DNA of 18,525 nucleotides, taken from assembly GCA_028871265.1 (NCBI GenBank), contig JAGWNR010000001.1:1-18525 (forward strand), in the 5' to 3' direction. The notes under the pieces are model-generated. The model was not told the origin of the DNA, searched no databases, and saw only the letters and a program-made list of their open reading frames with translations. Below are positions 11,685 to 18,516 of this stretch, in pieces (the first letter of the stretch is position 1; each line of letters opens with the position of its first letter). The position numbers and the translations under genes are program-made. This stretch comes from Patescibacteria group bacterium. Lineage in GTDB: Bacteria > Patescibacteriota > Minisyncoccia > Phycocordibacterales > PALSA-1337.

Positions 11685-12059
11685 ATGTTAAAGATTCGTC
11701 TGCAACGCGTTGGTCGCAAACACGAGCCGTCATTCAGGCTCGTTTTGACCGATTCAAAGAACGGCCCAAAGTCCGGTAAATATCTGGAGGTTTTGGGTTG
11801 GTATGATGTTCGTCGCGATAACAAAGCAGAGCAGTTCGACACTGTTCGCATCAAACACTGGATCTCCCAGGGCGCCCAGCTTTCTGACACAGTTCACAAT
11901 TTTTTGGTTGAGAAAAAGGTCATTGATGGCAAGAAAATAAATAAACTGCCGCGCAAATCGCCGATCAAGAAAGAAGAAGCCAAAACTGAAGCCGCTGCTC
12001 CGGCTGTCGCTCCAGCTGCTGCACCTGCAACTCCGCCGGCGGAAACAGCCGCTGCATAA
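11685..12059 (+). CDS. rpsP: 30S ribosomal protein S16 (bS16)
   Basis: A component of the small ribosomal subunit that helps assemble the 16S 5' domain. The first 80 or so residues are typical: MLKIRLQRVGRKHEPSFRLV, then LTDSKNGPKSGKYLEVLGWY and a DTVRIKHWISQGAQLSDTVH segment. The protein is 124 residues rather than about 80-90 because of a Lys/Glu then Ala/Pro-rich tail (KKEEAKTEAAAPAVAPAAAP and on). Such tails on S16 occur in several lineages and are probably disordered. The start at 11685 is fixed by the canonical MLKIRL and by the promoter ending seven bases before it; upstream in-frame ATGs (11556, 11673) lie before or within the promoter. It is not followed by rimM, trmD or rplS as in many bacteria; the CsaA-like gene follows. 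Confidence 0.96.
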   Translation: MLKIRLQRVGRKHEPSFRLVLTDSKNGPKSGKYLEVLGWYDVRRDNKAEQFDTVRIKHWISQGAQLSDTVHNFLVEKKVIDGKKINKLPRKSPIKKEEAKTEAAAPAVAPAAAPATPPAETAAA

Positions 12060-12089
12060 TTTTACACTTCTCATATCTGCATTAGCCCT

Positions 12090-12118
12090 TTGTATCACTT
12101 TAATAAGTACTTTAAATT
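12090..12118 (+). promoter_or_regulatory. Promoter for the csaA-like gene
   Basis: TTGTAT (12090-12095), a 17-base spacer and TAAATT (12113-12118). The predicted start near 12125 leaves only about five bases before the ATG at 12130. Confidence 0.5.
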
Positions 12119-12129
12119 AATTTATATTT

Positions 12130-12465
12130 ATGAAAACTCAAGCGCAATTTGCGTCCTTTGACGCCCTTGATATTCGTGTCGGTAAAATCATTAATGTCCA
12201 GGATTCTCTCTCGAAGAAGCCGACTTATCGTCTGACGGTTGACTTTGGTATTGAAGTTGGAACTAAAGTTTCGTGTGGCGCGTATAAAAATTATTCAAAA
12301 GAAGATTTGATTGGTAAACAAGTCATTGGTATTGTAAATTTTCAAGCCAAGAAAATGGGTCCTGAAATATCAGAAGTACTTATTCTGGGTGTAGCAAATG
12401 ATGTTGGAGAAACTGTATATCTAAGGCCGAATACTGAAGTTTCGCTGGGGGCAAAAGTGTTCTGA
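12130..12465 (+). CDS. csaA: CsaA-type tRNA-binding (OB-fold) protein
   Basis: A 111-residue stand-alone tRNA-binding OB-fold domain of the type found in CsaA and at the C-terminus of methionyl-tRNA synthetase. CsaA has been described as a chaperone linked to protein export; the biochemical role is not settled. Recognisable parts are FDALDIRVGKIINVQ (residues 10-24), the TYRLTVDFGIEVG strand (33-45), and YSKEDLIGKQVIGIVNFQAK (55-74). These are followed by ISEVLILGVAND (80-91), all in family order and at the full CsaA length. Whether it acts as a chaperone or as a trans-acting tRNA binder for a synthetase cannot be told from sequence. It has its own near-leaderless promoter and ends at a strong hairpin shared with the convergent receiver gene. 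Confidence 0.88.
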   Translation: MKTQAQFASFDALDIRVGKIINVQDSLSKKPTYRLTVDFGIEVGTKVSCGAYKNYSKEDLIGKQVIGIVNFQAKKMGPEISEVLILGVANDVGETVYLRPNTEVSLGAKVF

Positions 12466-12523
12466 TTTATTGAGAGATCAGAGCTATTACTGAAAAAAGA
12501 ACCGTGCTTTTAGTAAAAGGAAA

Positions 12524-12552
12524 CCGCCCGGCTTTTGTATAAAAGTGGGCGG
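12524..12552. terminator. Hairpin terminator between convergent genes
   Basis: CCGCCC pairs with GGGCGG, with an inner CTTTT / AAAAG stem inside the loop. It lies between the csaA-like gene (+) and the receiver gene (-). T runs after the stem are short on both strands, but the position and GC content fit a bidirectional terminator. Confidence 0.65.
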
Positions 12553-12565
12553 AATTTCGTGTATG

Positions 12566-12934
12566 TCAGCTAGGCATAACCTGTTCAATGAGCTTGTATA
12601 GGCTTTCCATGTTTTCGAAAGGCTTGGATAGTAGATGTGGGGTGAATTGATTTAATTCTTTGATTGTGTGTATGCCCAGGTTGCCAGACATGAATACGAT
12701 CTTTGCTTTTGAACCCATTTTCACAAGCTCGTTGGCAAGTCCGACTCCGTCAAGCACCGGCATGACGACATCACAGAGAATTACATCTGGTGAGAAACCA
12801 CCATTAATGCATTTGATCGCGTCATAGCCTTGTGGTGCCAAACGGATTTCGTAATTTGAACGCTCAAAGAATTTTTCGAGCATTTGGAGGATAGATTCAT
12901 TGTCATCAACGATCAGTAGCTTGTATTTTTTCAT
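12566..12934 (-). CDS. Stand-alone response-regulator receiver (CheY-like)
   Basis: A 122-residue single receiver domain with no output domain. The acidic pocket is D10-D11, the phosphate-accepting aspartate is D55 (VILCDVVMPVLDG at 51-63), the switch serine S83 follows IVFMS, and K104 lies in LLSKPF. All the residues needed for phosphorylation are present. The length is that of CheY or Spo0F. No histidine kinase or chemotaxis gene lies nearby, so its partner is elsewhere or it acts as a diffusible phosphate relay. Its ATG lies eight bases after a possible -10 (GATACT, 12948-12943), but no -35 is clear. It is read in the same direction as topA, 113 bases downstream of it, and convergent with csaA. 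Confidence 0.93.
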   Translation of the reverse strand: MKKYKLLIVDDNESILQMLEKFFERSNYEIRLAPQGYDAIKCINGGFSPDVILCDVVMPVLDGVGLANELVKMGSKAKIVFMSGNLGIHTIKELNQFTPHLLSKPFENMESLYKLIEQVMPS

Positions 12935-13047
12935 ATTTCATAAGTATCAATTTTCAAGTAGATTTAAGGAGCACTACAAAAATTCTAACATACAAACATA
13001 TATTCAGTCAAATATCGTCGGTTCTTCGAGAATTGGTATTGTGGATT

Positions 13048-15315
13048 TCAAACCTTCTTCTTGGCAAAACCGCGTTTTTTCTTTTCTTGAGATAGTAGAG
13101 CAAGAGCTTGGTCTAGGGTAATATCGTAAGGATTTAGTGGTAGTTTGATCGAACGGTAATCGCCACTGCGGACGACGTATGGACCAAAGCGGCCGGCAGA
13201 GGCCACAATATCGACTCCTGTAGCTGGATCTTTGCCTAGGGTACGCGGCAAAGACAAATATTTTAGTGCTTCAGCGACGGTTATCTTGGACAAGTCAACA
13301 CCTTTCGGAACTGAGGCTTTTTTAGCTTTGACCGGCAATGATGAATTTGTGGCTTCGGCTGGTTCATTATTATTTTCTTTTTTCTTTGTTTTCCTTTTTC
13401 CTTTTTCCTTTTTCCTTTCTTCTCCCAATTGTACATACGGTCCAAATCTACCTGACAGCACAAAGATCGGCAGGCCAGTGGCCGGATCAGTGCCTATCGG
13501 TTCGTCTTTTTTTATTTCATGACCTTCCATGGTTAGCGCACCGTCGCAATCGGGATAGCGCGAACAGGACAAGAATTTGCCGCCGCGGCCAAGCTTGATG
13601 ACCATGGTTGTGCCACATTTTGGACATTTAAATTTTGGATCGGCTTGGCCCAGGGTTGTCGCTTTGTCCAGTTTGTCCTTGGCTTTGACTTCTTTTGAAA
13701 ATGGCTTGTAAAAATCAGAGAGTGTTTTGGTGTATTCGGCGTTGCCTTCGGCAATGGCATCCAATTTGTCTTCCATTTCAGCGGTAAAAGTGTCGCTTAT
13801 GTATGTAGGGAATTGTGTTTCAAGGAAAGTAGAAACCACGTCGCCGGTATCAGTGGGTTTAAGGCTTTTATTTTCTTTTTCGACATAGCCGCGGTCTTCG
13901 ATGGTGCGAGTAATGGTGGCATAAGTTGAAGGACGGCCGATGTCACGCTTTTCGAGCTCTTTGATGAGACCTGCTTCGGTATATCGACCGGGTGGTTGTG
14001 TTTGTTTGGCCTCGGAATCTATAGTGATGAGTTTCAAACCTTCGTCTTTGTTGACAGCAGGTAAAGCGATGTCTTCGCCAGCGGATTCTGGGTCGGCCTT
14101 TAGCCAACCATCAAAAATGACGCGTGAGCCATTGGCGACGAAGTCGGGGATGGTTTTGCTTTCTATATTCGCCACAATTTTTGTCTTGGCCAATTTGGCG
14201 TCGGCCATTTGCGAGGCTATGGTGCGCGCCCAAATGAGGCGATAAAGTTTTTTCTGCTCGTCAGTGGTGCCGGCGGACATTTTGGTCAAGGTAGTCGGTC
14301 GAATTGCCTCGTGAGCCTCCTGGGCATTTTTTGATTTTGCGGAATAAGTACGGAATTGTAGGTACTCCTTGCCATAATTTTTTTCTATAGCACCGGCGAT
14401 TTGACCGAGCGCATTTTTTGAAAGTGTGGTCGAATCGGTGCGCATATAGGTGATGTGGCCGGCTTCATACAGTTTTTGGGCGATGCCCATTGTTCGCGAT
14501 GGGGTAAAGCCAAATCGTGTGGAAGCAGTTTGTTGTAAAGTCGAAGTAATAAACGGCGCACGCGGACTGCGTTTTTGCTCGCTCTCTTCTATATCGACTA
14601 CATGCCAGGAGCCGGTTTTTGCAGCAGCTAGGACGTGTTCAACTTTGTTTTTATCACGCGGTTCCTCGACGCAGGTCAGCGTTAAGTCTTTGTCATATTC
14701 TGTCTTGAAAAGGCCGGAAATTGTCCAAAAATCTTCGGGTTTAAAGACGCGGATCTCGCGTTCACGTTCCATAATAATGCGCAGAGCCGGTGACTGAACA
14801 CGACCGGCTGAAAGGCCGTAGCGGACCTTTTTCCAAATGACACCGGATAGATCGTAGCCGACCAGACGATCCAGAACACGCCGAGCTTCCTGTGCCTCGC
14901 GGAGATGTTCATCAATTTCACGAGGATGAGCAATGGCTTCCTCAACGGCTTCGCGAGTGATTTCATGGTAGGTAATGCGTTTGATTTTTTTATTGTCAAT
15001 ATTGCCGCCGATTTTTTTGTCGGTCAAAAGTTCTTTCAAATGCCAAGCAATAGCCTCGCCTTCGCGGTCGGGGTCGGTAGCCAGGAGGATTTCATCGGCC
15101 TTGACGGCGGCACGACGAATTTCATCGATAACATGTTCTTTTTTCGGCGTAATTTCATAGTGGGGAATAAAGCCGCCCTCAATATCGATTGCCTTTTTAT
15201 TTGATTTTGGCAAATCTCGCACGTGACCGACGGAGGCCAGCACTGTAAAACCATCACCGAGATATTTCCCGATTGTTTTGGCTTTTGATGGCGATTCGAC
15301 GATGACTAATTTCAT
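13048..15315 (-). CDS. topA: DNA topoisomerase I (type IA)
   Basis: Relaxes negatively supercoiled DNA by single-strand passage. The 755 residues show the Toprim domain (IVESPSKAKTIGKYLG at 5-20, metal motif DPDREGE at 81-87) and RYGLSAGRVQSPALRI at 165-180. The catalytic tyrosine Y290 sits in HITYMRTDSTTLS, and KRDIGRPSTYATI lies at 456-468. One Cys4 zinc ribbon (C564, C567, C584, C590) follows, then two copies of GRFGPYV (622-628 and 708-714) marking small C-terminal repeat domains. Between these two repeats is a low-complexity Lys/Glu/Gly/Arg linker (633-669) partly encoded by a 7-base tandem repeat. The protein lacks the extra zinc ribbons of Escherichia coli TopA and has a basic end (KKKRGFAKKKV). 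The start is clear: MKLVIVESPSK with a promoter just upstream. Confidence 0.96.
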   Translation of the reverse strand: MKLVIVESPSKAKTIGKYLGDGFTVLASVGHVRDLPKSNKKAIDIEGGFIPHYEITPKKEHVIDEIRRAAVKADEILLATDPDREGEAIAWHLKELLTDKKIGGNIDNKKIKRITYHEITREAVEEAIAHPREIDEHLREAQEARRVLDRLVGYDLSGVIWKKVRYGLSAGRVQSPALRIIMEREREIRVFKPEDFWTISGLFKTEYDKDLTLTCVEEPRDKNKVEHVLAAAKTGSWHVVDIEESEQKRSPRAPFITSTLQQTASTRFGFTPSRTMGIAQKLYEAGHITYMRTDSTTLSKNALGQIAGAIEKNYGKEYLQFRTYSAKSKNAQEAHEAIRPTTLTKMSAGTTDEQKKLYRLIWARTIASQMADAKLAKTKIVANIESKTIPDFVANGSRVIFDGWLKADPESAGEDIALPAVNKDEGLKLITIDSEAKQTQPPGRYTEAGLIKELEKRDIGRPSTYATITRTIEDRGYVEKENKSLKPTDTGDVVSTFLETQFPTYISDTFTAEMEDKLDAIAEGNAEYTKTLSDFYKPFSKEVKAKDKLDKATTLGQADPKFKCPKCGTTMVIKLGRGGKFLSCSRYPDCDGALTMEGHEIKKDEPIGTDPATGLPIFVLSGRFGPYVQLGEERKKEKGKRKTKKKENNNEPAEATNSSLPVKAKKASVPKGVDLSKITVAEALKYLSLPRTLGKDPATGVDIVASAGRFGPYVVRSGDYRSIKLPLNPYDITLDQALALLSQEKKKRGFAKKKV
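13389..13418. repeat. Heptanucleotide tandem repeat in topA
   Basis: About four units of TTTTTCC (plus strand) with exact 7-base period: CC pairs at 13393, 13400, 13407 and 13414. In topA it encodes residues 633-643 of the linker (ERKKEKGKRKT). Seven is not a multiple of three, so gain or loss of one unit would shift the frame. Confidence 0.85.
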
Positions 15316-15327
15316 TTAATTGTGGTA

Positions 15328-15357
15328 AGTATTGCACGAGCCTTTATCTTTTTGCAA
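15328..15357 (-). promoter_or_regulatory. topA promoter, near-leaderless
   Basis: On the minus strand: TTGCAA (15357-15352), an 18-base spacer and TG-C-AATACT (extended -10, hexamer 15333-15328). The predicted transcription start is about six bases before the topA ATG at 15315. Confidence 0.55.
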
Positions 15358-15379
15358 ATTTTGCTGTGCATGAAAATAT

Positions 15380-15422
15380 TTAAAAAGTAAAAAGCGCTGA
15401 CGAATAGAGATCCGCCAGCGCT
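15380..15422 (-). terminator. Terminator after the dprA / 15559 operon
   Basis: On the minus strand AGCGCTGGCG (15422-15413) pairs with CGTCAGCGCT (15402-15393, one G-U) and runs into a T-rich tract with two T runs. It separates the dprA operon from the topA promoter. Confidence 0.7.
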
Positions 15423-15558
15423 CGCAGAAGGCAATTGCCCATGTTCTGTCGTTTCGAACGTTTTCAGCTCTACGCGACTGTGGCATGGATCCGACATAGC
15501 TATTGCGCACATGCCGGCTGACACCCTTCCTGCTCCGTGTCCGGAGCGATCATTACTC
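15423..15558 (-). other. Untranslated stretch downstream of the 15559 gene
   Basis: About 135 bases between the 15559 stop and the terminator. It is GC-richer than usual intergenic DNA here. I see short dyads (for example GATCGCTCCGG near GGAGC) but no convincing gene or known RNA. It is either a long 3' UTR or an unrecognised small RNA. Confidence 0.3.
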
Positions 15559-16110
15559 TCACATAATGATGGAATTTTTGCAAGATTTTCCTTGACTTTG
15601 ATTTTTGAGATTGATAGAATTATCACTAGTCAAAGAACCAAGCGACCGCTTTTGAAGAGCAGAAAGGCTCGCTGCCAAGCTACCGCTTTCGGGTGGTAGG
15701 AACGATGAGGGATGCGCCGCCCCTCCAAGAGCGATCATTTGGTTTTTTAATCTAACACAATAGCTTTCTTGTTGAAAAAATACTGATTTAATTCTTCCGT
15801 CTATGTCAATAGGCAAAGCAATGGCCTTGTGCTCTCCTGATATCATTTTGCCTATAAGCACTTGGCCGGAGTGACTTGGGTTTTCAATCACATAATCTGG
15901 ATTTAAGACTGCATCAAATAAATGATTTACCAAAAGTTCAGGATCGGCATTTTGTCGTTTTCTTGACTCTACGAAGTGTTTAATCACGCGATTGGTAATA
16001 TAAAAATCACCCACAGAAATTCGCTCGTCAGGTTTATCGATCCATGCACCATCCGGCATAGATGAATATTGCCTAACTTTTTTCAGAATATTTATATGAG
16101 CTTTATTCAT
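15559..16110 (-). CDS. Hypothetical protein, possible PBECR-like nuclease-fold domain
   Basis: A 183-residue protein, second gene of the dprA operon (11-base gap; a GGGGTGA stretch in the dprA tail may serve as ribosome binding site). Residues 32-125 look like a small alpha/beta domain (SVGDFYITNRVIKHFVESRK at 32-51; LFDAVLNPDYVIENP at 64-78; QVLIGKM, KAIALPIDIDG and KSVFFQQESY strands to 117). This order of helix-His, DAVLNPDYVI helix and meander of strands reminds me of the phage-associated BECR (barnase/EndoU/colicin/RelE-like) nuclease domains, which would make it a possible RNase or toxin, but this is by-eye recognition only. The C-terminal 50 residues are Ser/Gly/Ala-rich and probably disordered. 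Transport of foreign DNA (DprA) and a nuclease-like protein would fit together, but this is inference. Confidence 0.7.
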   Translation of the reverse strand: MNKAHINILKKVRQYSSMPDGAWIDKPDERISVGDFYITNRVIKHFVESRKRQNADPELLVNHLFDAVLNPDYVIENPSHSGQVLIGKMISGEHKAIALPIDIDGRIKSVFFQQESYCVRLKNQMIALGGAAHPSSFLPPESGSLAASLSALQKRSLGSLTSDNSINLKNQSQGKSCKNSIIM

Positions 16111-16121
16111 ACATTATTTTT

Positions 16122-17018
16122 TCACCCCAATCGTCTCACCATATTGCCGCTGGATTTGACCATGCCATCGATTTCGAGAAATGAAAGGAGAGGATTGAGC
16201 TCGTGAATCGGAATATCAAGCTCGCGACAGAGGCGGTCTTTGTTTGTTTGACCGGAGAGGAGCAACCGCATAATTTTTTGTGAAGTAGGATCCAGAGCGG
16301 CAATGCGTTCCGGCGAAATCATCTCTCCGATGGGACGTGGTTCGAAACCCAGCTCGACCAAAATGTCGTCAGATGAAGTCACTGGTATGGCCGTCGGTGT
16401 TTTTATGAGCATATTTGGACCGGCAGAAAACGGACTGTTGATTGGGCCTGGCACGGCCATAACAGTGCGATTAAAATCATGGGCTAGCGTGGTAGTGATG
16501 AGCGAGCCGGATTTTAGACGGCCTTCTATAATGACAGTGACTTTGGAAATACCGGCCATCAAACGATTGCGCCGGGGGAACGACCAATCGGTGCCTTCTT
16601 GGTATTTACCCCATTCCGACAGTAAACAACCGCCGGCGTCGATAATCCGATCTGCCAAGTTCAAATGTGCCGCCGGATATATAATGTGGCGTGCCAAACC
16701 CGAACCAGGAAAAGCCAAAGTTTTGAGGCCGACCTTCAAGGCTGCTTCGTGGGCTAGTCCGTCAATCCCGTGTGCCAGCCCAGAGACAATAGTAATAGGA
16801 TAGTTTGCTAGGCCTTCTATTAATTTGAAAACGCAATCGCGTCCGTAGTCGGTGGGTTGGCGTGAGCCGACAACGGTCAAATAAATCCCGTCAACCGGCG
16901 GCGGAATACCTAGACAATACAAACTCTCTAGCCGGTGCGCATACGGCAATTGATGTAGAAGGGTTGGCCATTGTTTTGAGTCAATTGCAAAAATATCATT
17001 ATCGCTTTTTATTTTCAT
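16122..17018 (-). CDS. dprA: DNA-processing protein DprA/Smf
   Basis: Binds incoming single-stranded DNA and loads RecA during natural transformation; it also occurs in bacteria without proven competence. The 298-residue protein has the Rossmann-fold motifs VVGSRQPTDYG (49-59), SGLAHGIDGLAHEAAL (79-94), FPGSGLARHIIYPAAHLNLA (103-122), WSFPRRNRLMAGIS (145-158) and KSGSLITTTLAH (169-180), plus GPINSPFSAGPNMLIK (191-206). A winged-helix DprA_WH domain occupies about 245-298 (DPTSQKIMRLLLSGQTNKDR and on). The N-terminus lacks the SAM-like helical domain of longer DprA proteins. It is transcribed divergently from serS. A TTGTGC lies 17 bases before TTTATA (17029-17024), five bases before the ATG, so a leaderless start is possible but weak. 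Confidence 0.95.
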   Translation of the reverse strand: MKIKSDNDIFAIDSKQWPTLLHQLPYAHRLESLYCLGIPPPVDGIYLTVVGSRQPTDYGRDCVFKLIEGLANYPITIVSGLAHGIDGLAHEAALKVGLKTLAFPGSGLARHIIYPAAHLNLADRIIDAGGCLLSEWGKYQEGTDWSFPRRNRLMAGISKVTVIIEGRLKSGSLITTTLAHDFNRTVMAVPGPINSPFSAGPNMLIKTPTAIPVTSSDDILVELGFEPRPIGEMISPERIAALDPTSQKIMRLLLSGQTNKDRLCRELDIPIHELNPLLSFLEIDGMVKSSGNMVRRLG

Positions 17019-17098
17019 TGATTTATAAATTATTTTTTTAAAGTCTGCACAACTATTTATTAACCGGTTATTTACACATGTTCAAAATCACCAGTATT

Positions 17099-17107
17099 TG
17101 CTATACT
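17099..17107 (+). promoter_or_regulatory. serS promoter, extended -10
   Basis: TG-C-TATACT at 17099-17107, with no clear -35. The transcript would start near 17114 and carry a leader of about 128 bases, which includes a small hairpin around 17135-17150 and three palindromes. A palindrome TAACCGGTTA lies upstream at 17061-17070 between serS and dprA and could be an operator. Confidence 0.55.
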
Positions 17108-17181
17108 GGGCTTGTTATCGGCAAATTATACTGAAGCGGGTTAAAATCCGTATAAAAAAATATTAAAAAATTCCTAAAATG

Positions 17182-17229
17182 AGGTCAGACCTTGGCATAT
17201 GAGGTCTGACCTGTGTATAGGTCGGACCT
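17182..17229. repeat. Three AGGTC-N-GACCT palindromes in the serS leader
   Basis: Perfect 11-base palindromes AGGTC-N-GACCT at 17182-17192 (centre A), 17202-17212 (centre T) and 17219-17229 (centre G), spaced 20 and 17 bases apart. The last ends 12 bases before the serS ATG. They belong to the dispersed GTC-N-GAC family but lack the outer TAC/GTA arms. Confidence 0.85.
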
Positions 17230-17241
17230 GAAAAAACTACC

Positions 17242-18516
17242 ATGCTTGACATTAAATTTATCAGAGAAAACAAAGACATTGTGGCAGCGGCGATCAAGAA
17301 TAAGAAACGGGATATTAATCTGGACATCCTGTTCCATTTGCATGACAAGAAAAAAACCTTGTCACAAAAAATTGATGAAGTGAATCGACAACGTAACGAA
17401 GCGGCCAAAAAACGTGACGTCATCGCCGGTAGCGACCTAAAAAAAGAAGTTGAAAAAATTCAATCCGAAAGTACCGCAGTCGACAAGGAATTTTTGGCCT
17501 TAATGATGAAAATTCCCAATATTCATTCGCCGGACACACCTGTCGGAGAAGACGAAAATCAAAATAAAGTTATTCGGACATGGGGTGAAAAGCCGGTGTT
17601 TTCCTTTGCGCCAAAAGACCATCTGGAGCTGGGTACGAATCTAGGAATTATTGATACTGAAACAGCGGCCAAAATAACCGGTTCTAGGTTTTCGTACATA
17701 AAAGGCGATTTGGCTATGCTACAGTTTGCTTTGATTCAACATTGCTTAAAAAAACTAACCAATGCGGGAGAGCTGGAAAAAATCGCCAAGGCAGCCAATG
17801 TAGAAATCCCAATGACACCTTTTATACCAGTTTTGCCGCCGGTTTTTGTTAAACCGGCCGTGCAGAACAGAATGGCGCGTTTTTTGACGCCGGAAGAACA
17901 TTATATGTTTCCTGATGACGATCTCATGCTGGTTGGAAGTGCCGAGCATACGCTGGGTCCGATCCACATGGATTCAATAATCGAAGAGAAAAATTTGCCT
18001 ATACGATATGTAGGTTATTCATCCGCTTTTCGTCGAGAAGCCGGTTCTCATGGAAAAGATATCAAAGGCATTATACGCCAACATCAGTTCGACAAATTGG
18101 AGATGGAAACGTTCTGTCTGCCGGAGAATTCAATGCAAGAGCAAGATTTTTTGGTTGCAATCCAAGAGAGTATTTTGCAAGATCTAGGTTTGCCATATCA
18201 AGTAGTCATGGTCTGTACTGGCGATATGGGTTTTCCCGATTATCGACAGATCGATATTGAAACTTGGATGCCGGGCCAAAATAAATACCGAGAGACACAT
18301 AGTGCCGATTTGACAGCCAGTTTTCAATCGCGACGATTGAACACGCGGGTTAGACGAAATGACGGCAAGATTGAGCCGGTTCACATGAATGATGCCACAG
18401 CCATCGCTCTAGGTAGGATACATGTGGCAATTTTGGAAAACTTTCAAGAGGCGGACGGCTCGATCCGCATTCCGAAAGTGTTGGTGCCGTATATTGGCAA
18501 AGATAAAATAGAGTGA
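17242..18516 (+). CDS. serS: Seryl-tRNA synthetase (class II)
   Basis: Charges tRNA-Ser with serine. The 424-residue protein has the full layout: an N-terminal helical hairpin for the tRNA long arm (MLDIKFIRENKDIVAAAIKN, KKKTLSQKIDEVNRQRNEAA, to about 95) and then the class II core. Motif 2 is FRREAGSHGKDIKGIIRQHQ (263-282) and FDKLEMETF; CTGDMGFPDYRQIDIETWMP follows at 325-344, then NKYRETHS (347-354) and motif 3 LGRIHVAILENFQEADGSIR (390-409). The serine-binding TAE is SAE (233-235), and the usual HTLNGS before motif 3 is HMNDAT (381-386), so the amino-acid pocket differs from the textbook enzyme. The protein is otherwise complete. The start lies after a palindrome-rich leader without a Shine-Dalgarno sequence; the ATG is the first in frame with the family N-terminus. 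Confidence 0.95.
   Translation: MLDIKFIRENKDIVAAAIKNKKRDINLDILFHLHDKKKTLSQKIDEVNRQRNEAAKKRDVIAGSDLKKEVEKIQSESTAVDKEFLALMMKIPNIHSPDTPVGEDENQNKVIRTWGEKPVFSFAPKDHLELGTNLGIIDTETAAKITGSRFSYIKGDLAMLQFALIQHCLKKLTNAGELEKIAKAANVEIPMTPFIPVLPPVFVKPAVQNRMARFLTPEEHYMFPDDDLMLVGSAEHTLGPIHMDSIIEEKNLPIRYVGYSSAFRREAGSHGKDIKGIIRQHQFDKLEMETFCLPENSMQEQDFLVAIQESILQDLGLPYQVVMVCTGDMGFPDYRQIDIETWMPGQNKYRETHSADLTASFQSRRLNTRVRRNDGKIEPVHMNDATAIALGRIHVAILENFQEADGSIRIPKVLVPYIGKDKIE

Noticed and set aside
11629..11733. The 5' extension of the rnr frame up to an ATG inside rpsP.
   Set aside because: It would cross the rpsP start and both promoters, and has no RNase R similarity.
15312..15626. A minus-strand frame whose stop overlaps the topA start in an ATGA junction.
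   Set aside because: It spans a clear intrinsic terminator and the topA promoter, and its product is low-quality and without family similarity. The overlap is probably chance.
17135..17150. A T-arm-like hairpin (GCGGGTTAAAATCCGT) in the serS leader, considered as part of a tRNA.
   Set aside because: No acceptor, D or anticodon arms can be built around it, and the loop does not fit the TTCRANY consensus.
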